A program made the translations under genes and the position numbers. The notes under the pieces were generated by a model. The model was given only the letters and a program-made list of their open reading frames with translations. It was not told the origin of the DNA and searched no databases. A stretch of 64,000 bases of DNA. Origin: Symsagittifera roscoffensis (taxonomy: Eukaryota > Xenacoelomorpha > Acoela > Convolutidae). Shown one piece after another: positions 35,445 through 46,689 of this stretch; the first letter of the stretch is position 1, and every line of letters starts with the position of its first letter. The stretch spans positions 16,171,789 through 16,235,788 of the forward strand of contig NC_087062.1 of the NCBI RefSeq assembly GCF_963678635.1, given 5' to 3'.

Positions 35445-36350
35445 AAATTGATTTTCCGAGCTCCGCCAAAGAACTAAAAAGACCCTGTTTTGGCCAAATT
35501 TTCTGCGCCGCAGTCAAAATATGGAAAAAAAGACAAGCCAAAAAGGCGTTTTTAGGCACTTTTTTGCAAATTTTTGATAAAAAAATTACGTTTTTTCGGC
35601 GCGCGCTCCCTTTTAAAAATTAGTATTATTTGGCGTAATGGCGCTTTTTGGACAAAAATTTAGAGTACAGGAGAGCCGACAAGTTAAGTTCGTTCAAAAA
35701 AAAAAGAGTGACGCTAGAGTGACTTAAATTTTTCAGTTTCTTTCAGTTTTTTTTTTCTAATTTAATTGCCGTTAGAGTTAGAACATTCTACGTTGAAACA
35801 TTCTTGCAGAGTAACTGGCTACCCTTGTTAGACGTAATTCGATGCTGCAACTCAAGGAAGAGCGGCGACGAAGTGTCAAAGTCTTCACCTCTCATTCGAA
35901 ATTTGTCTTTCAATAGTTTCAAATGTAAATGATTTCTGTTCTGTTCACACTTGCATTTTGTTTTTAACTGATTGGGTCCTCACCGATAATGCGTTGTTGC
36001 CCCTCCAGCGGATTAAGGGGGGCGTAGGGCGGACACCCCCCACCCCCACTCCTGAGGGATTCGACCCTCTGCCGACCCAAGAAGGGTCCCCCCTTTGTTT
36101 TAATTTGAGATATTTATTTTTGGTTGACTGACCTTATAATTTTTCTAAAAGCGCCTCTGGTGCCAATATTTATTAATTCTGAGGGAGAAGCGCGCACCAA
36201 AAAAAAGGTTTTTCCGGTCGAAATTTTTAAAACAATGCCTAAAAACGTCATTTTTGGCCTGTTTTTTTTTGTGAATTTTGCCTACGGCGCGAAAAATTTG
36301 GCCCAAACAGTGTCTTTTTAGTGCTTTGGGAGAGCTCGGAAGTTCAATTT
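35445..36350. mobile_element. Foldback element with about 200-bp inverted ends
   Basis: The left arm (35445 to about 35650) and right arm (about 36135-36350) are inverted copies, roughly three-quarters identical by eye. Matching blocks are AAATTGA, TTCCGAGCTC, CAAAG.ACTAAAAAGAC.CTG, GGCCAAATTT and GCGCCG, each present in reverse complement on the right. The centre holds about 480 bp, including the family B 3' end (GTAACTGGCTACCCTTGTT, near 35812) and a C/G-rich tract at 36000-36095 (GGATTCGACCC). AGTTC flanks both sides. No transposase is encoded, so it is non-autonomous, and the superfamily is not determined. Confidence 0.75.
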
Positions 36351-36460
36351 AGTTCAAGTTCGAGGCCACCATGATCTATGCTGTTTGTTTGAGTTTCAAG
36401 TGTTGGTCTTAATTACGGCGCTCAACAGCGGTTCTCCATAAAGATCAGAACTTCTCCGTA

Positions 36461-36511
36461 ATGCGACAACTCGCACCAAAAGACAACTCGCAATAAAAGA
36501 CAACTCGCAAT
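36461..36511 (+). repeat. Three 17-bp tandem units
   Basis: Units at 36461-36477, 36478-36494 and 36495-36511. The last two are identical (AAAAGACAACTCGCAAT) and the first is diverged (ATGCGACAACTCGCACC). Confidence 0.85.
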
Positions 36512-36574
36512 ATACTCAACGCTGTAGTCAAGCCAACGTGTTGCGAGCTTGCAACAGGTGGTAGGCCTTTATAT

Positions 36575-36640
36575 GAAGTTTAGAGCCGGTTATCGCTGCA
36601 AAGCGGCGACGCGCGCGTGGCGCGCCCACCCGCGACCTTT
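36575..36640 (-). repeat. Dispersed repeat family D
   Basis: TAGAGCCGGTTATCGCTGC, AAGCGGCGAC and GCGCGCCCACC match the reverse complement of 14222-14290. GC content is far above the surroundings. It is not a tRNA, because no cloverleaf or B box is visible, and its origin is unknown. Confidence 0.65.
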
Positions 36641-37754
36641 AACCAAACTCAATATCGAGAAATATGAGAAAGGCTACGAATTTGGTGAGATGATCGAAAA
36701 ATGTCGATTATTGGTCGAAGAAAACGAAACACGCGGAATTTGATCGAAGCGGTCGAGCACAATTTTTTGGCAGTGAAAGTCAAATTATATCCAAATTCGG
36801 TCGAGACCTCCAAAACACAAAGTGAACACCCCGATCCGGGCGATAGTTTTTCTGCTGCGTATAAGATGCGGTCAAAAAGAGTAGTGAGGATATTTTTAGC
36901 CAGAGAGTCAGAAAAATATGAAAAATTAGAATTTTTACACTCAATTTGCGCAAATTTTTGTTTTTAAGGAGAGTTTGGAAGATCAAACTGATCGACCTAA
37001 AATTTCACAAACTTTGAAAAAAAGTCGACTTCTGATTAAAACTCAAGATCAGCTCCTAGCTGGCACCGTTCGCTTATACATTCAAGAAGTACGACTGACG
37101 GTCGACAATATTGGCAGATGAAAAACAAACAGAGCGCTTTTATTGCAGTGCATTTGTTTACCAACAACCAGACACTGAACCGACAATTATCATATCTTTT
37201 GACCAACTTGACCTCTTCTCAAATTCGTCGCTCTCAGCATCTGTTTGGTAGTTCCAATTGTGCTAGTGTCAGTTTTCACTTGTCGCTTTGAGCGCCGACG
37301 GCCGTTTCATCATTTTGATTTTTGTTTCTTTGATAGTCTTAGTCTATCGTTTTTTAAACAAACTTTGGATATTAATTCAGTTTAGATATCTAACTTTGAT
37401 TTTTTCAAAAGCCGCTTTTAAAAGGGATATGGATCAGTTTTAAAAACTCTGTTTTTTATAAGAACTCTTCGGTTTATGAGGTCAATTGATGAAATCATAA
37501 CGAAGATATCTAACAAGAAATCTTCCTTACCAAACGTTTCTTATAAGAATCTTACAAGTTCTTACAAAATTTAGCTCTGAATTTGCTACAAAAAAAAAAC
37601 GGAATTCTTCATACAAGAAAATAACAAAATAGAGAAAATTCCATAAAAATTTTAGAAGAGAATTTTTTGTAGGATGGTCGCAGCGCGCAGGCTGGGGTCT
37701 AGAACTGGACTGTGATCCGGTGTATTTTTGCGGAGGCGTTCAACAATGCCGAAT

Positions 37755-37855
37755 TACAACAGTGCAGAAACTGAACACGGACGAAAAGATCATTTTTCAG
37801 CACTGTTGTACAAAAATTTATTTTTCGGCACTGTTGTACTTCGGCACTGTTGTAC
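37755..37855. repeat. Repeated 12-mer GCACTGTTGTAC, direct and inverted
   Basis: Three direct copies at 37800-37811, 37828-37839 and 37844-37855, plus an inverted partial copy at 37755-37765 (TACAACAGTGC). The inverted copy could pair with any of the three. No coding sense is visible. Confidence 0.7.
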
Positions 37856-39670
37856 TAAACTTTCTTGTGCAACAATTGATGATTTTGGGAACTGTTTTCG
37901 GCGCTACCGAAAGTATAATCAATGTAAATGTTCATTCTTGTTATGATGGTCATAACATACCAAATGTTGTTTTTGCAAGTTAGTTTGTGGTTTTCAGTTT
38001 CAAAAGCCGCATCAGTCTGGGAGCCGGCCTGGTTTGGCGCAAATCAAGAAGTCTTAAGTTGCCGATTTGTCTAGATCTGCTGGAGATTCTCGACTCTGTG
38101 TGCTCTTTGCTGGTCAGTCTCGCGCGACGAAAGAGAATCGCAAAGAGCTGCTGAGTTTCACTTTTTGTAGTTTTATGAGTAGCAAAAGTAAACAAAACAC
38201 AGGTAAGCTTATGATAATTGGTATTATTGTTTAATAATATGATGTAACCAATTTGCTGATTAGTAGTTTTTACTTGAACACTCTGTAATTATACTGATCA
38301 AATGAATTAATATTGCTATTAAGCAACACGATATCAGCATTTAATGATAGCCTGTCTCTAAATCGCCGTAATTGACTTCAAATTTTTCGTTATGAGCGTA
38401 AAACTTTTGAAAAGAGCGGCGCTGAGTGAATACTTTCGTCTGCCGACTGAGACTGTTCGCGACTAACTACTGGCGATCATCGGCTACCTGTCGGCCGGCC
38501 GGCGGAGACGCAGGCTCTGCATATCGCCGGACTTGCTGGACTGGCTATGATCTATCCAATGAACAGTCTTCATTTACGCTGTCTGACTCGAATCAAATCA
38601 CATCATCAGAGAGTGAAGTAGAGTTTAATTAATCAATTTTACCTTAATTCAATCTCCATTTGTAAATTAATACATTATTGCTAATTAGTACTCTTCAAAC
38701 TTGTGAAATTTTAACGTGCAAATTATATGTTTGCATAAAGTTATTGTGTTACAAATCCAATTATTGATTTTTTCAATTTGTCTTCTATTTTTCAAGTTGC
38801 AGTCCGTCTTCCTTCTTTTCCTTTGTTTGGCTTCCATAACAAGGAAATTGACTGAAATTCGATTTAATTGTGGTTTTTGAGTTATAACTTATTGAGTCAA
38901 GTATTTATAGCTACTTCAGTTACTTTTAGTATTTATATCTTGATTTAGTATTTTGCCGGCAATTTTTAATAAAAAAATTGTGTTTCTAACTTGCTCTCGC
39001 CTTTTCCATTGTTCAGACCGAGCTATCATGTCGCGACAATAGAGAGCCGAAATGGCATTTAGTCGAATGTCAGACAGTTATTTAGCTGAGTGACTGTTAC
39101 ATAATTTGGTGTTAATTGAGCACGGCTTGGCCAAAAGCGCCAACTTTATTAGCGAGAATTCTGCTCCGGTCATTTTTACTTTAAAAAGTCCCGTCACTTG
39201 CCGCTAAAAAGCTTTTCCACATTTTCTTCATTATTCCATTGCTCCACTTAGCCAAGTCAATCACGTTTTGTCGAATCGTGAGTTAATTTAGTGCTTCGAG
39301 TACCTGTGGTTTAATCAAATACTAAAAACTAAAAAGCACTTTACTCACTTTGAGCCGCATTCGAAATAATTTTGCCCAATTTATTGAACCAAATTGCTTC
39401 CCACTAAAATGCATTAATACAGTCTAAATACTCATCCCATCAGAGCTTTTAAGCAAGGAAAAACAAACAAACAATAAAAACAAATAAATGAGATAAAACT
39501 ATAAACGCCGCATTCATTACTTCTTATTTACTAGAATATTCCCGCTCTGAAATTTTCATTAAATCCCTTTTTCATTCCCACTTTAGTCATTAAATCGGAA
39601 AAGTTATTTTGACTTTGGTCATTTATTTCACTCGATCGCTCTTTGGCATTTACTATTCCAATTATTTTAA

Positions 39671-39935
39671 GCAAAAAAATATTCATAATTTAAATTATAT
39701 TGTTTTTTTTTGAAAAACTTTTTGATCTGGGCGTGTGCGCATTATCAAATTCTAAAAGATAGCAAACATTGGGAGAAGTTGACATTTACATTTCCAATTG
39801 ATTGCAGCAAAAAGATTCATAATTTAATTTTGATTGTTATTTTTGGCGAACGAACTTTCTAATTTGGGCGTGTTCAGATAATCAAGTTCTACCAAATAGA
39901 GAATATTGGGAAAAATTGATTTCAATCAGTTGTAT
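39671..39935 (+). repeat. 136-bp tandem duplication upstream of the Msx-like gene
   Basis: The first unit starts at 39671 (GCAAAAAAATATTCATAATTT) and the second at 39807 (GCAAAAAGATTCATAATTT). The best conserved core is GGGCGTGT, then a spacer, then ATTATCAA or ATAATCAA, then TTCTA..A.ATAG and AATATTGGGA or ACATTGGGA. The units have diverged to roughly 70% by eye but keep these cores. They lie about 0.4 kb before the start codon, so a duplicated cis-regulatory module is possible (inference). GGGCGTG is a KLF/Sp-type core. Confidence 0.65.
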
Positions 39936-40323
39936 TTCCTTGACCAATCAAAAGAGGTCATCTACTTTCCAATCTCAGCACCCATCCAGATCTCATTGCG
40001 ACATAATCTGAAAACTGTTCTCAGATTTGTAGGGACAAATTAACATTGAACTTCCCACCGAACACACCTGGTACTAAGTAGAATTCACCAGACCAATAGA
40101 TAGCCGCTCTCATATATTCGCAATCATTTCCACCTCAGAACAATTTGAAAACAAGTGCTGAAAAATTGCTTCATTGTGTTTGCAGAAAAAAAGTTAACAG
40201 GAATTATTGAAAAACTTACTCAAAACCCAACAATTCTTTCATCGTCAAAAAAAGTCCTGATACTTTAGAAAGCTTCAAATACTCAACCTTGGCTAAATCG
40301 CGAAAGTTAGAATTTTGTTGAAA

Positions 40324-42592
40324 ATGGATTCCAATAATATCTCCGAGATCGACACAGCCACAAACTCTACACCCGCAAAATCCATGAAATTTTCGATCAA
40401 CTACCTCCTACAGAAAACTGAATCCACAGTGCAGCAACCCGAGCCAAATTCAGAGCAAGTCGAGTTTCCGATTTACAATCCGACAAGCGGAGCTCATCAT
40501 TTAATGTCGCAGTTCGCCGGCGCCCACGCCACCGCTGGGTTCTACCGGCAAATCAGTCAGTTTGCGCCCCTCAATTCGTCTCTCCAGTCTTTGTTGGCGT
40601 CACAGGAGAGGGTTAAAGAAGAGGAAAAAAGAGTGAGCCCTCGGGAATGGGGGGATAAAATGGCGTACATGTCTCCTATGAAATCTCCCAACAAAGGTCA
40701 ATAAAAGTTCTTCATTATTTGATCTTGACTCTTTTTGTAGAAATTCACAGTGAAAGGTTTAAATGAAGTTTTGATGAAATGTATACTTTTACCATTAGGC
40801 GTCGTAAGACTCGGAGAAGTAGATAAGTTCTTTATTGAAAGCATGTTTTCTTTTTAGGATGCAAGAGGTCATCTTCAGCTGACATGTGTTTGAACGTGCA
40901 GACATCGCAACAATCGCCAAAAGAAGATCTATCTCCCAACGATATCTTCGGAAAATCTCCGAGTCCATCCGACTTGAAGCACAGCCCTCCGAGGAGCAAA
41001 CACTCACCGGGACTGTCGGGAACCCACATGCACCCGACTTCTAGGAAGCTCGGCAGGAACCCCAGAGTTCCGTTCTCGTCAGCACAAGTGGCTATTTTGG
41101 AGCAGAAGTACCAAGTGAAGCAGTACCTGAGTTCGATCGATGTAGCAGAATTGTCGACAATGCTCTCCTTAAATGACAGTCGAGTAAGTTTGATCAATTG
41201 ACCATCGTTATTTGAGATACAGGGACTTGCCACATCCGAACGAGTTACCTTTGAAGTTGTATTAGAAAACAATAAACACCTGAAATCGCATCACTAAGGC
41301 ATTATGAAAACAAAACTGGAATGGAACATTGTGATTGACATGCAAACTGTGAATAAAAAAACTGCAGTCTTTTTCTTCTGAATTCGATCATTATTTCAAT
41401 AAAATGTCCCGCCCATTTTAAGTAAATAGATCCACTGATGCAATTATTACAAAAAAATTGTAACAAGTCAAACAGTTCTTTTAATAAGTTTCCAAAACAT
41501 CACTGTCTACGTTAACAATCCCCCTCTTAAACAAACAAACAACAACTTATAAAATAATAACCAGCTGAAAAATTTTCCCGCTAAATAAATTTGCGGCTGG
41601 GGGGATGGTTTTTGTTTACATGGTTCAACATAACAAAAAAATAAACAGTAAACAACAATATATTTTGTGTAATATTGGTTGTTGATTCATTCAGTTCGCT
41701 ATCTTCCTGTTTATCAGTCTTGTGAACTAATTCAGTTTGTTTTGTCTGCATATTTGTCTGTTGTCGTTTCAGGTCAAGATCTGGTTCCAGAACAGAAGAG
41801 CCAGAGCGAGGAAGGAACAGCAGATGGGCAAGAGTCTGTCGGCTTCTGCAAATCCAAATGTCACCATCACCAAAAACATGTCTGCCCAGGTACCTTACTT
41901 CTTATTATTTCATTCACACATTTTTTAAGTGGTTTTCACATTTTGGAAAATGCTATCCACTACAAGCTCTGTGAGAAAAACAACAGATATTTTGGATCTT
42001 GTTAGCTATCCCCCCCCCCCCCCCCCCCCTCCTTATTAGGACGGAAATAGTTAAAAGGAAATGCGTATGATTTTATAACTATGAAAAATGTCCAATCAAC
42101 TCAAACAATGTTTTTGGATAGTTTTTTACCAGAAGCTTAGAAGGAAAAATGTGTACACGAGAATTGAACAAAGTTCGTTTTTAGCTTCAGAACTTGCAAA
42201 CTCAACCGAATCGGCCAGCGGGTGGGAACGACGCATCAGCTCCCGGAAGCCAAGCTAGGTGGTCCCCTTCAATGCAATCTAATTTCAACCCACAATTCTC
42301 GTCCGCAAATGTCCACAACAATAATAACAACAACAACCACAACAATCATAATAACCCGATGAGACCTCAACTCAACTTACAACCCTTCTCGCCATTTCTG
42401 AGTTTCTGCAACCCGAATGCCAACCCAATGACGTCACAGCTATTGAGACCTCCTATTGGCCAGCTGCTAGCCAGTCACAACTCGTCTCACATTCCTCCCA
42501 ATGCGTTTGCGTCATCTGCAATGAATCTTGCCGCTCAACTCATCCAAACTTCGCGTTCTGCGCAAAACTCGAATTTAGTTGACAGTAATTAA
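40324..42592 (+). CDS. Msx: Msx-like homeobox transcription factor
   Basis: Exons 40324-40696, 40858-41183, 41773-41889 and 42191-42592 have GT-AG borders and keep frame, giving about 405 residues. The ATG at 40324 is the first in the frame. Residues 23-29 (FSINYLL) fit an eh1 Groucho-binding motif. The homeodomain is about residues 190-249. Arg5, Leu16, Tyr20, Trp48, Phe49, Gln50, Asn51 and Arg53 are present, and KIWFQNRRARAR forms helix 3. NPRVPF, KQYLS and the NRRAxA end are Msx hallmarks, so the Msx family is favoured over Barx or Tlx, though many other positions are changed. The intron between homeodomain residues 44 and 45 is a site used by several NK-type genes. The C-terminal part is Asn-rich (42316-42360) and Gln/Pro/Ser-rich. 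Msx proteins are nuclear repressors in ectoderm, muscle and neural patterning. The last exon could start six bases earlier, at 42185, with no change of frame. Confidence 0.85.
42010..42029 (+). repeat. C20 homopolymer in Msx-like intron 3
   Basis: Twenty consecutive C within the intron between exons 3 and 4. Confidence 0.95.
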
Positions 42593-42688
42593 ATAGAATA
42601 GAATTATTACGAATTTTATGTTCACCAAATGAAACAAAATTAGGTCCACTTTTAAACACTAAATTATACTATTCGATGGTTTATGTCA

Positions 42689-42694
42689 AATAAA
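42689..42694 (+). promoter_or_regulatory. Poly(A) signal of the Msx-like gene
   Basis: AATAAA about 97 nt after the TAA at 42590-42592. Confidence 0.7.
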
Positions 42695-43135
42695 TAGTTT
42701 CAGAAAAAAATTTTCTACATTTTTTCTTAGTTAGTAAATTAAAAATTGCTGAAATTGAAACTGATAACTTTTCTCAATTAAAGTTTCTGATAAAAAAAAG
42801 CAAAGGAGTAGTTGGTTGCTGCATAATATACACAGAACGTGTTGACAGATTTTTAATATTTTTTTGTAAGACTTGGACAGTTTTCTTGGTAACGTGAGAG
42901 AACTGAAGTTCAGCTTCAAGACCAACAACAAAAATACAAAAAATAGTTATAAGATTACAACTGCTGTATATCAGGGCAAAGTCACGAATGTTCCGACTGT
43001 CCCTTGTTTGGTCTCCAGATAAATTATAAATTTTGGACTGCCAAAATATCAAATATAAAGTCTCAAATCCTGAGTCGTAACATTACGAGGTCAAACTGTG
43101 CATTGGATAGGCGCAAAATTTTGTATCTGTATGTT

Positions 43136-43490
43136 CCTGGATTCCAGAGACAAGTATTTAAACATGTTCCAAAATGTATGTGGATTCCACTTACAAAATT
43201 TACGTGGATTCCGCGTACATATACTTGTAACGTTAATTTTGTCGGCACATTTATTTTGTTGCGGATTCCGCAACAAGCAAATATAGCTAGTTGTTCTGGA
43301 TTCCGCAACTGTGAGTGGATTCTGAAAAATGTAAGTGGAATCCACTATTGTAAGTGGAATCCGCAAAATTTGTAAGCGGAATCCGCAAACTGTAAAGGAA
43401 TTCAGAAACTTGCTTATTACTGAACTTGCATATGCACTTGCGGAATTTAAAAGCAAGGGCTTAACCATTGACAGCGGAATCCACAAAAAA
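43136..43490. repeat. GGATTCC dyad cluster 1
   Basis: About twelve copies of GTAAG(T/C)GGA(A/T)TCC(A/G)C in both orientations. The best form a 19-bp inverted repeat, GTAAGTGGATTCCACTTAC or close to it. Three copies are centred at 43340, 43359 and 43381. The open frames covering this area on both strands are by-products of the repeat. Confidence 0.8.
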
Positions 43491-44119
43491 ACTTTAAAAC
43501 ATTGGTTAACTAAATCGATGGATGTCACACTTTAGTATTTGCAAGCATTTTTTGGGATCATAAATTTGTAAACACAACACCGATTAAGTTTATTGGGTTA
43601 TCTCCGTAATTGGGTTAATTCAATATTGGGTTGACATATCGCCAAATTAGGTCAGTATTTGAGATTCAGTAATTAAGATTCAGTATTTTGGATTTTGTAA
43701 TTGAGACTCAGTATATGGGAGCGTGAATTCAATTCATTTTGTTCACAGGGAGTAAATATAGTCTTGAAAATGATGCCTTTTTAAACTATGTTCTGGTTTC
43801 GCATTTTGAAAATATTTCAAAATGGCCAAATTAAAACTTTTTATTTGAATGGCTTGAAATGAACTGATGAATAAGTTTACAGGAATTCAAATTGATGACA
43901 GGAGTTGTGATCGAAGTTGACCTCTGTAGGAAGTGAGATTGAAGCTAAGTATGTTTGACAGGATTGAGATGATATCGAAGTTGCGTATGTTCGACAGGAT
44001 TTGAGATCGAAATTAGGTGTTTGACAGGAAATGAGATCAAACATTTGGCATTCCAACTAGTAGCTGATCAACTTAGTTATTAAAAAATATAGTTTTAAAA
44101 CACTACACATACATATATG

Positions 44120-44460
44120 TAAACGGAACCCGCACACAAAACGCGGATTTGACTTACAGTTTGCGGATTCCACTTACAATTTGGGGATTCCACTTACAGA
44201 TTGCGGATCCCACTTACAGATACGGACTCCGCAACAGCTCAATTCAACTATACATATGTCTCGTTATTTGTGTGTGGATTCCACAAATTGTTCTGGATTC
44301 CGCAAGTTCCCCTATCTTTTGAGCGATTTTGAACGGTACAGTGTTTTAGGTATTTGTTTGTGGAATCCAAAACAGCAAGGAAGATCAGAGAAAAGTAGCA
44401 GTGTTGCGGATTCTGCGACAAATCTTATTTAGGCCTGTTGCGGAATCCGCTTACAATGCA
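44120..44460. repeat. GGATTCC dyad cluster 2 with 20-bp tandem array
   Basis: Six successive motifs are centred at 44128, 44148, 44168, 44188, 44208 and 44227, a 20-bp tandem repeat of the type TTGCGGATTCCACTTACAGA. Further single motifs follow near 44277, 44298, 44365, 44408 and 44443. The cluster shares its motif with cluster 1 across about 630 bp of unrelated DNA. Confidence 0.85.
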
Positions 44461-44755
44461 CAGAATGAACGAATTGGCCTCGTAATGAAACTTCAATTTG
44501 GAACAATTTTCAATCATTATAATAACATTCACAAGCCCTGAATGTTCTGACTGCGTTTTGAGGTTTATGGAGCAGTATTAACATAAAAAAAATTAAATGT
44601 AAAAACATAAATTGAAAAAAAAGATCTAAAGTATGAGTTTTTTTATGAAATCATCCCCCCACACGCCATATAAAGTACAAAAGAATAGATTTCGCTCATT
44701 GTAATAAATCAATTATGGCAAATAGGCTTCCTTCAACCAATTTGGAACGCTTTCT

Positions 44756-45005
44756 AATACGGGTTAAATCTCCGCTTACGCGTTAATAGCGCGAAATATA
44801 TCGCGCGTTAATTGTCCCAAATTGGCCAAAATGGCAATATTTAAACCCCCGTAATTTCACGAAAAATGATCACAGGTTAAATATCTTTTCAAATTTAAGC
44901 TCATGACAACAATACCTTTTGAATGAGATTTAAAAATTCCGTCAAAACTGGCTTCTTAAAATGTCAAAATTTGTCTGAAAAAAAAACCCACCCGAGCACA
45001 AATAT
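44756..45005 (-). repeat. Family C repeat, inverted copy
   Basis: GGTTAAATCTCCGCTTACG, TAGCGCGAAATATATCGCGC, GTTAATTGTCCCAAATTGG, ATGATCACAGGTTAAATATC and CCGTCAAAACTGG match 13915-14490 in reverse complement. The middle insert of that copy is absent here. Confidence 0.75.
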
Positions 45006-45386
45006 TCCGTTACTTTCGTATCGAAAGTCGGAACAAAAGTAGGGATAATTAAAAAATTAACAAAAGTACAGGCTTAAAATACCTAACAAAAGTGAAAGCA
45101 GATAGCTGCATTTTTGCCAAGTACCAAGTAAAAAGAAAAGCAGCTAGCTTTTTTTTTGAGATTTGGAAATTTGAAATTTTTGAATTTTGGCATTTATAGT
45201 TTTGATGTGAAGTGATTATCTCGTATAGCGAATTAGACTTATAATGACGTAAACAGACTTTTTTTGGGTTAGCAAGTTGTTTAACAAAATCAGTTGAATC
45301 ATATAAATTAATTGTAATGAATTCGATTCGGTAAGTTTTCTGGTACACTCGTCTGGAGGTGATCAAAAAGCTTGGATCGGTACAGA

Positions 45387-46076
45387 TACATTGCTGTTTT
45401 CAATTATCCGGACAAAATGAACAAAACTTGAGTTTTCAAACACGTTTTTCTCAAATTGGGTTAACATTAGACAAAAGTGAAGAGAACAAAAGTTGCTTAG
45501 AATTTCATCAGAATTAATATGGTGTAATTTTTCTCCGAAATTCTCAATCAAAATTTTGACCCGAAAATGGTTCACTTTTTTTTTTCTTCAAATAATCAAA
45601 ATTACGCTGAAATTACTTCGTTAATTGATAAAAAGTATATAACACAAGAAGCCTATTACACAGCCCTAAAAAATTCTAGAAGGGTAAATCTCCAAAAACC
45701 TGTATAAGAGAAAGTATTTTTGCTTCTAGTCAAGAAACGTGATTTTTACTTCAGAAAACCCAGAACCTCTGTTTGAAAACAAATTTAAACAATTTGCAAA
45801 TTTTTGGAGATTTGACCCTTCCTAAACTTTGTTGGCTGTGTGATAAGCTTCTTGTGATATATTTTTCTTATCAATTAACAAAGTAGTTTCAGAGTAATTC
45901 TTGATTAATTGAAAAAAGCCGAAATGACCCATTTTTGGGGTAAAATTTTGGTTAAGAGTTTCTCAGCAACTTTTGTTCTCTTCACTTTTTGTCTAATCTT
46001 AACCCAATTTGAGACAAACAAGTTTGAAAATTCAAGTTTTGTTCGTTTTGTCCGATCAATTTAAATCAGCACTGTA
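45387..46076. mobile_element. Tc1/mariner-like foldback MITE
   Basis: Long inverted arms, about 45387-45695 and about 45800-46076, are separated by roughly 100 bp. Shared blocks include GGACAAAA.GAACAAAACTTGA, CTCAAATTGGGTTAA, ATTAGACAAAA, GTGAAGAGAACAAAAGTTGC, TTAATTGATAA and CACACAGCC. The right end reads CAGCACTG followed by TA. The left end reads TA then CATTGCTG, one or two changes from CAGTGCTG. CAGTGCTG ends flanked by TA are typical of Tc1/mariner elements. No transposase is present. Confidence 0.8.
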
Positions 46077-46689
46077 GTAAAATCGAAATTGGCCAGAAAC
46101 TGTTTTTTTTTCAACCCGGAAATATTTCGTTTAAAAAAAAGTTAGTCTGAGTCTTTTTCGTTTTGTTTTTATTATGTTAACTGTAATATCAGAAACTATT
46201 GTGCTTTGAGTAATTTTCATTTCAATTGAGATGGTTTCAATTTATTCCGGGTAATTTGCAATTTTAGCAGATTTGATTCAATGTTATTTTCTTTTTCTTT
46301 TCCACTCAAAAGCTAATTTGACCTCAAATGTCTCGATTTATGTTCAATCGGTATGTGTCAATTGGTATCCTAATTTTTCGACATTTGAAAGGAAAGTAAA
46401 TTTTAAAACTTTTGTGAGGTTTCGAAGGGGGGCGTCAAGATTTCATGTTTAGAATTTACTGTACATGTTTTCCACAAATAGAACATCAATCTAGACAAAA
46501 TTTTTAAATTTCCAATTGTGGTTTTTTCCTTTTTTAGCGTGTTGCTGACTTAGAGGTTTTTTTTCTATCTTCGGTCTGCAAGCTTGAAATCTTATTTTTT
46601 TGTGGTATCAGAAATGGTGCGAATTTCCACATTTCGCCTCTTGGTGAACTTCATTTATGTTGCAGATTTTGGCTACACTTGCCTTTAGC

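Larger units (their letters stand above)
33129..40323. other. Gene-poor region between membrane protein and Msx-like genes
   Basis: No gene is firmly recognised. Notable contents are a G25 run (33582-33606), a foldback element (35445-36350), three 17-bp tandem units (36461-36511), a family D copy (36575-36640), a repeated 12-mer (37755-37855) and a duplicated block (39671-39935). Two relatively GC-rich islands, 38000-38170 and 38395-38590, stand out. The second has a short ATG frame at 38393 (MSVKLLKRAALSEYFRLPT) that stops after 24 codons and then stays open for another 28, so it may be a decayed or unrecognised exon. Confidence 0.5.

Noticed and set aside
36045-36060. GGATTCGACCC as a B box of a tRNA-derived SINE
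   Set aside because: No A box upstream and no second copy in the window. It lies within the centre of the foldback element.
40832-41272. 146-codon minus-strand ORF
   Set aside because: It overlaps the homeobox exon 40858-41183 in antisense. The homeodomain reading is decisive.
43091-43528. 145-codon minus-strand ORF and other long frames around 43-44.4 kb
   Set aside because: They are produced by the GGATTCC repeat, appear on both strands and have repetitive IRIPL/WNP-type translations.
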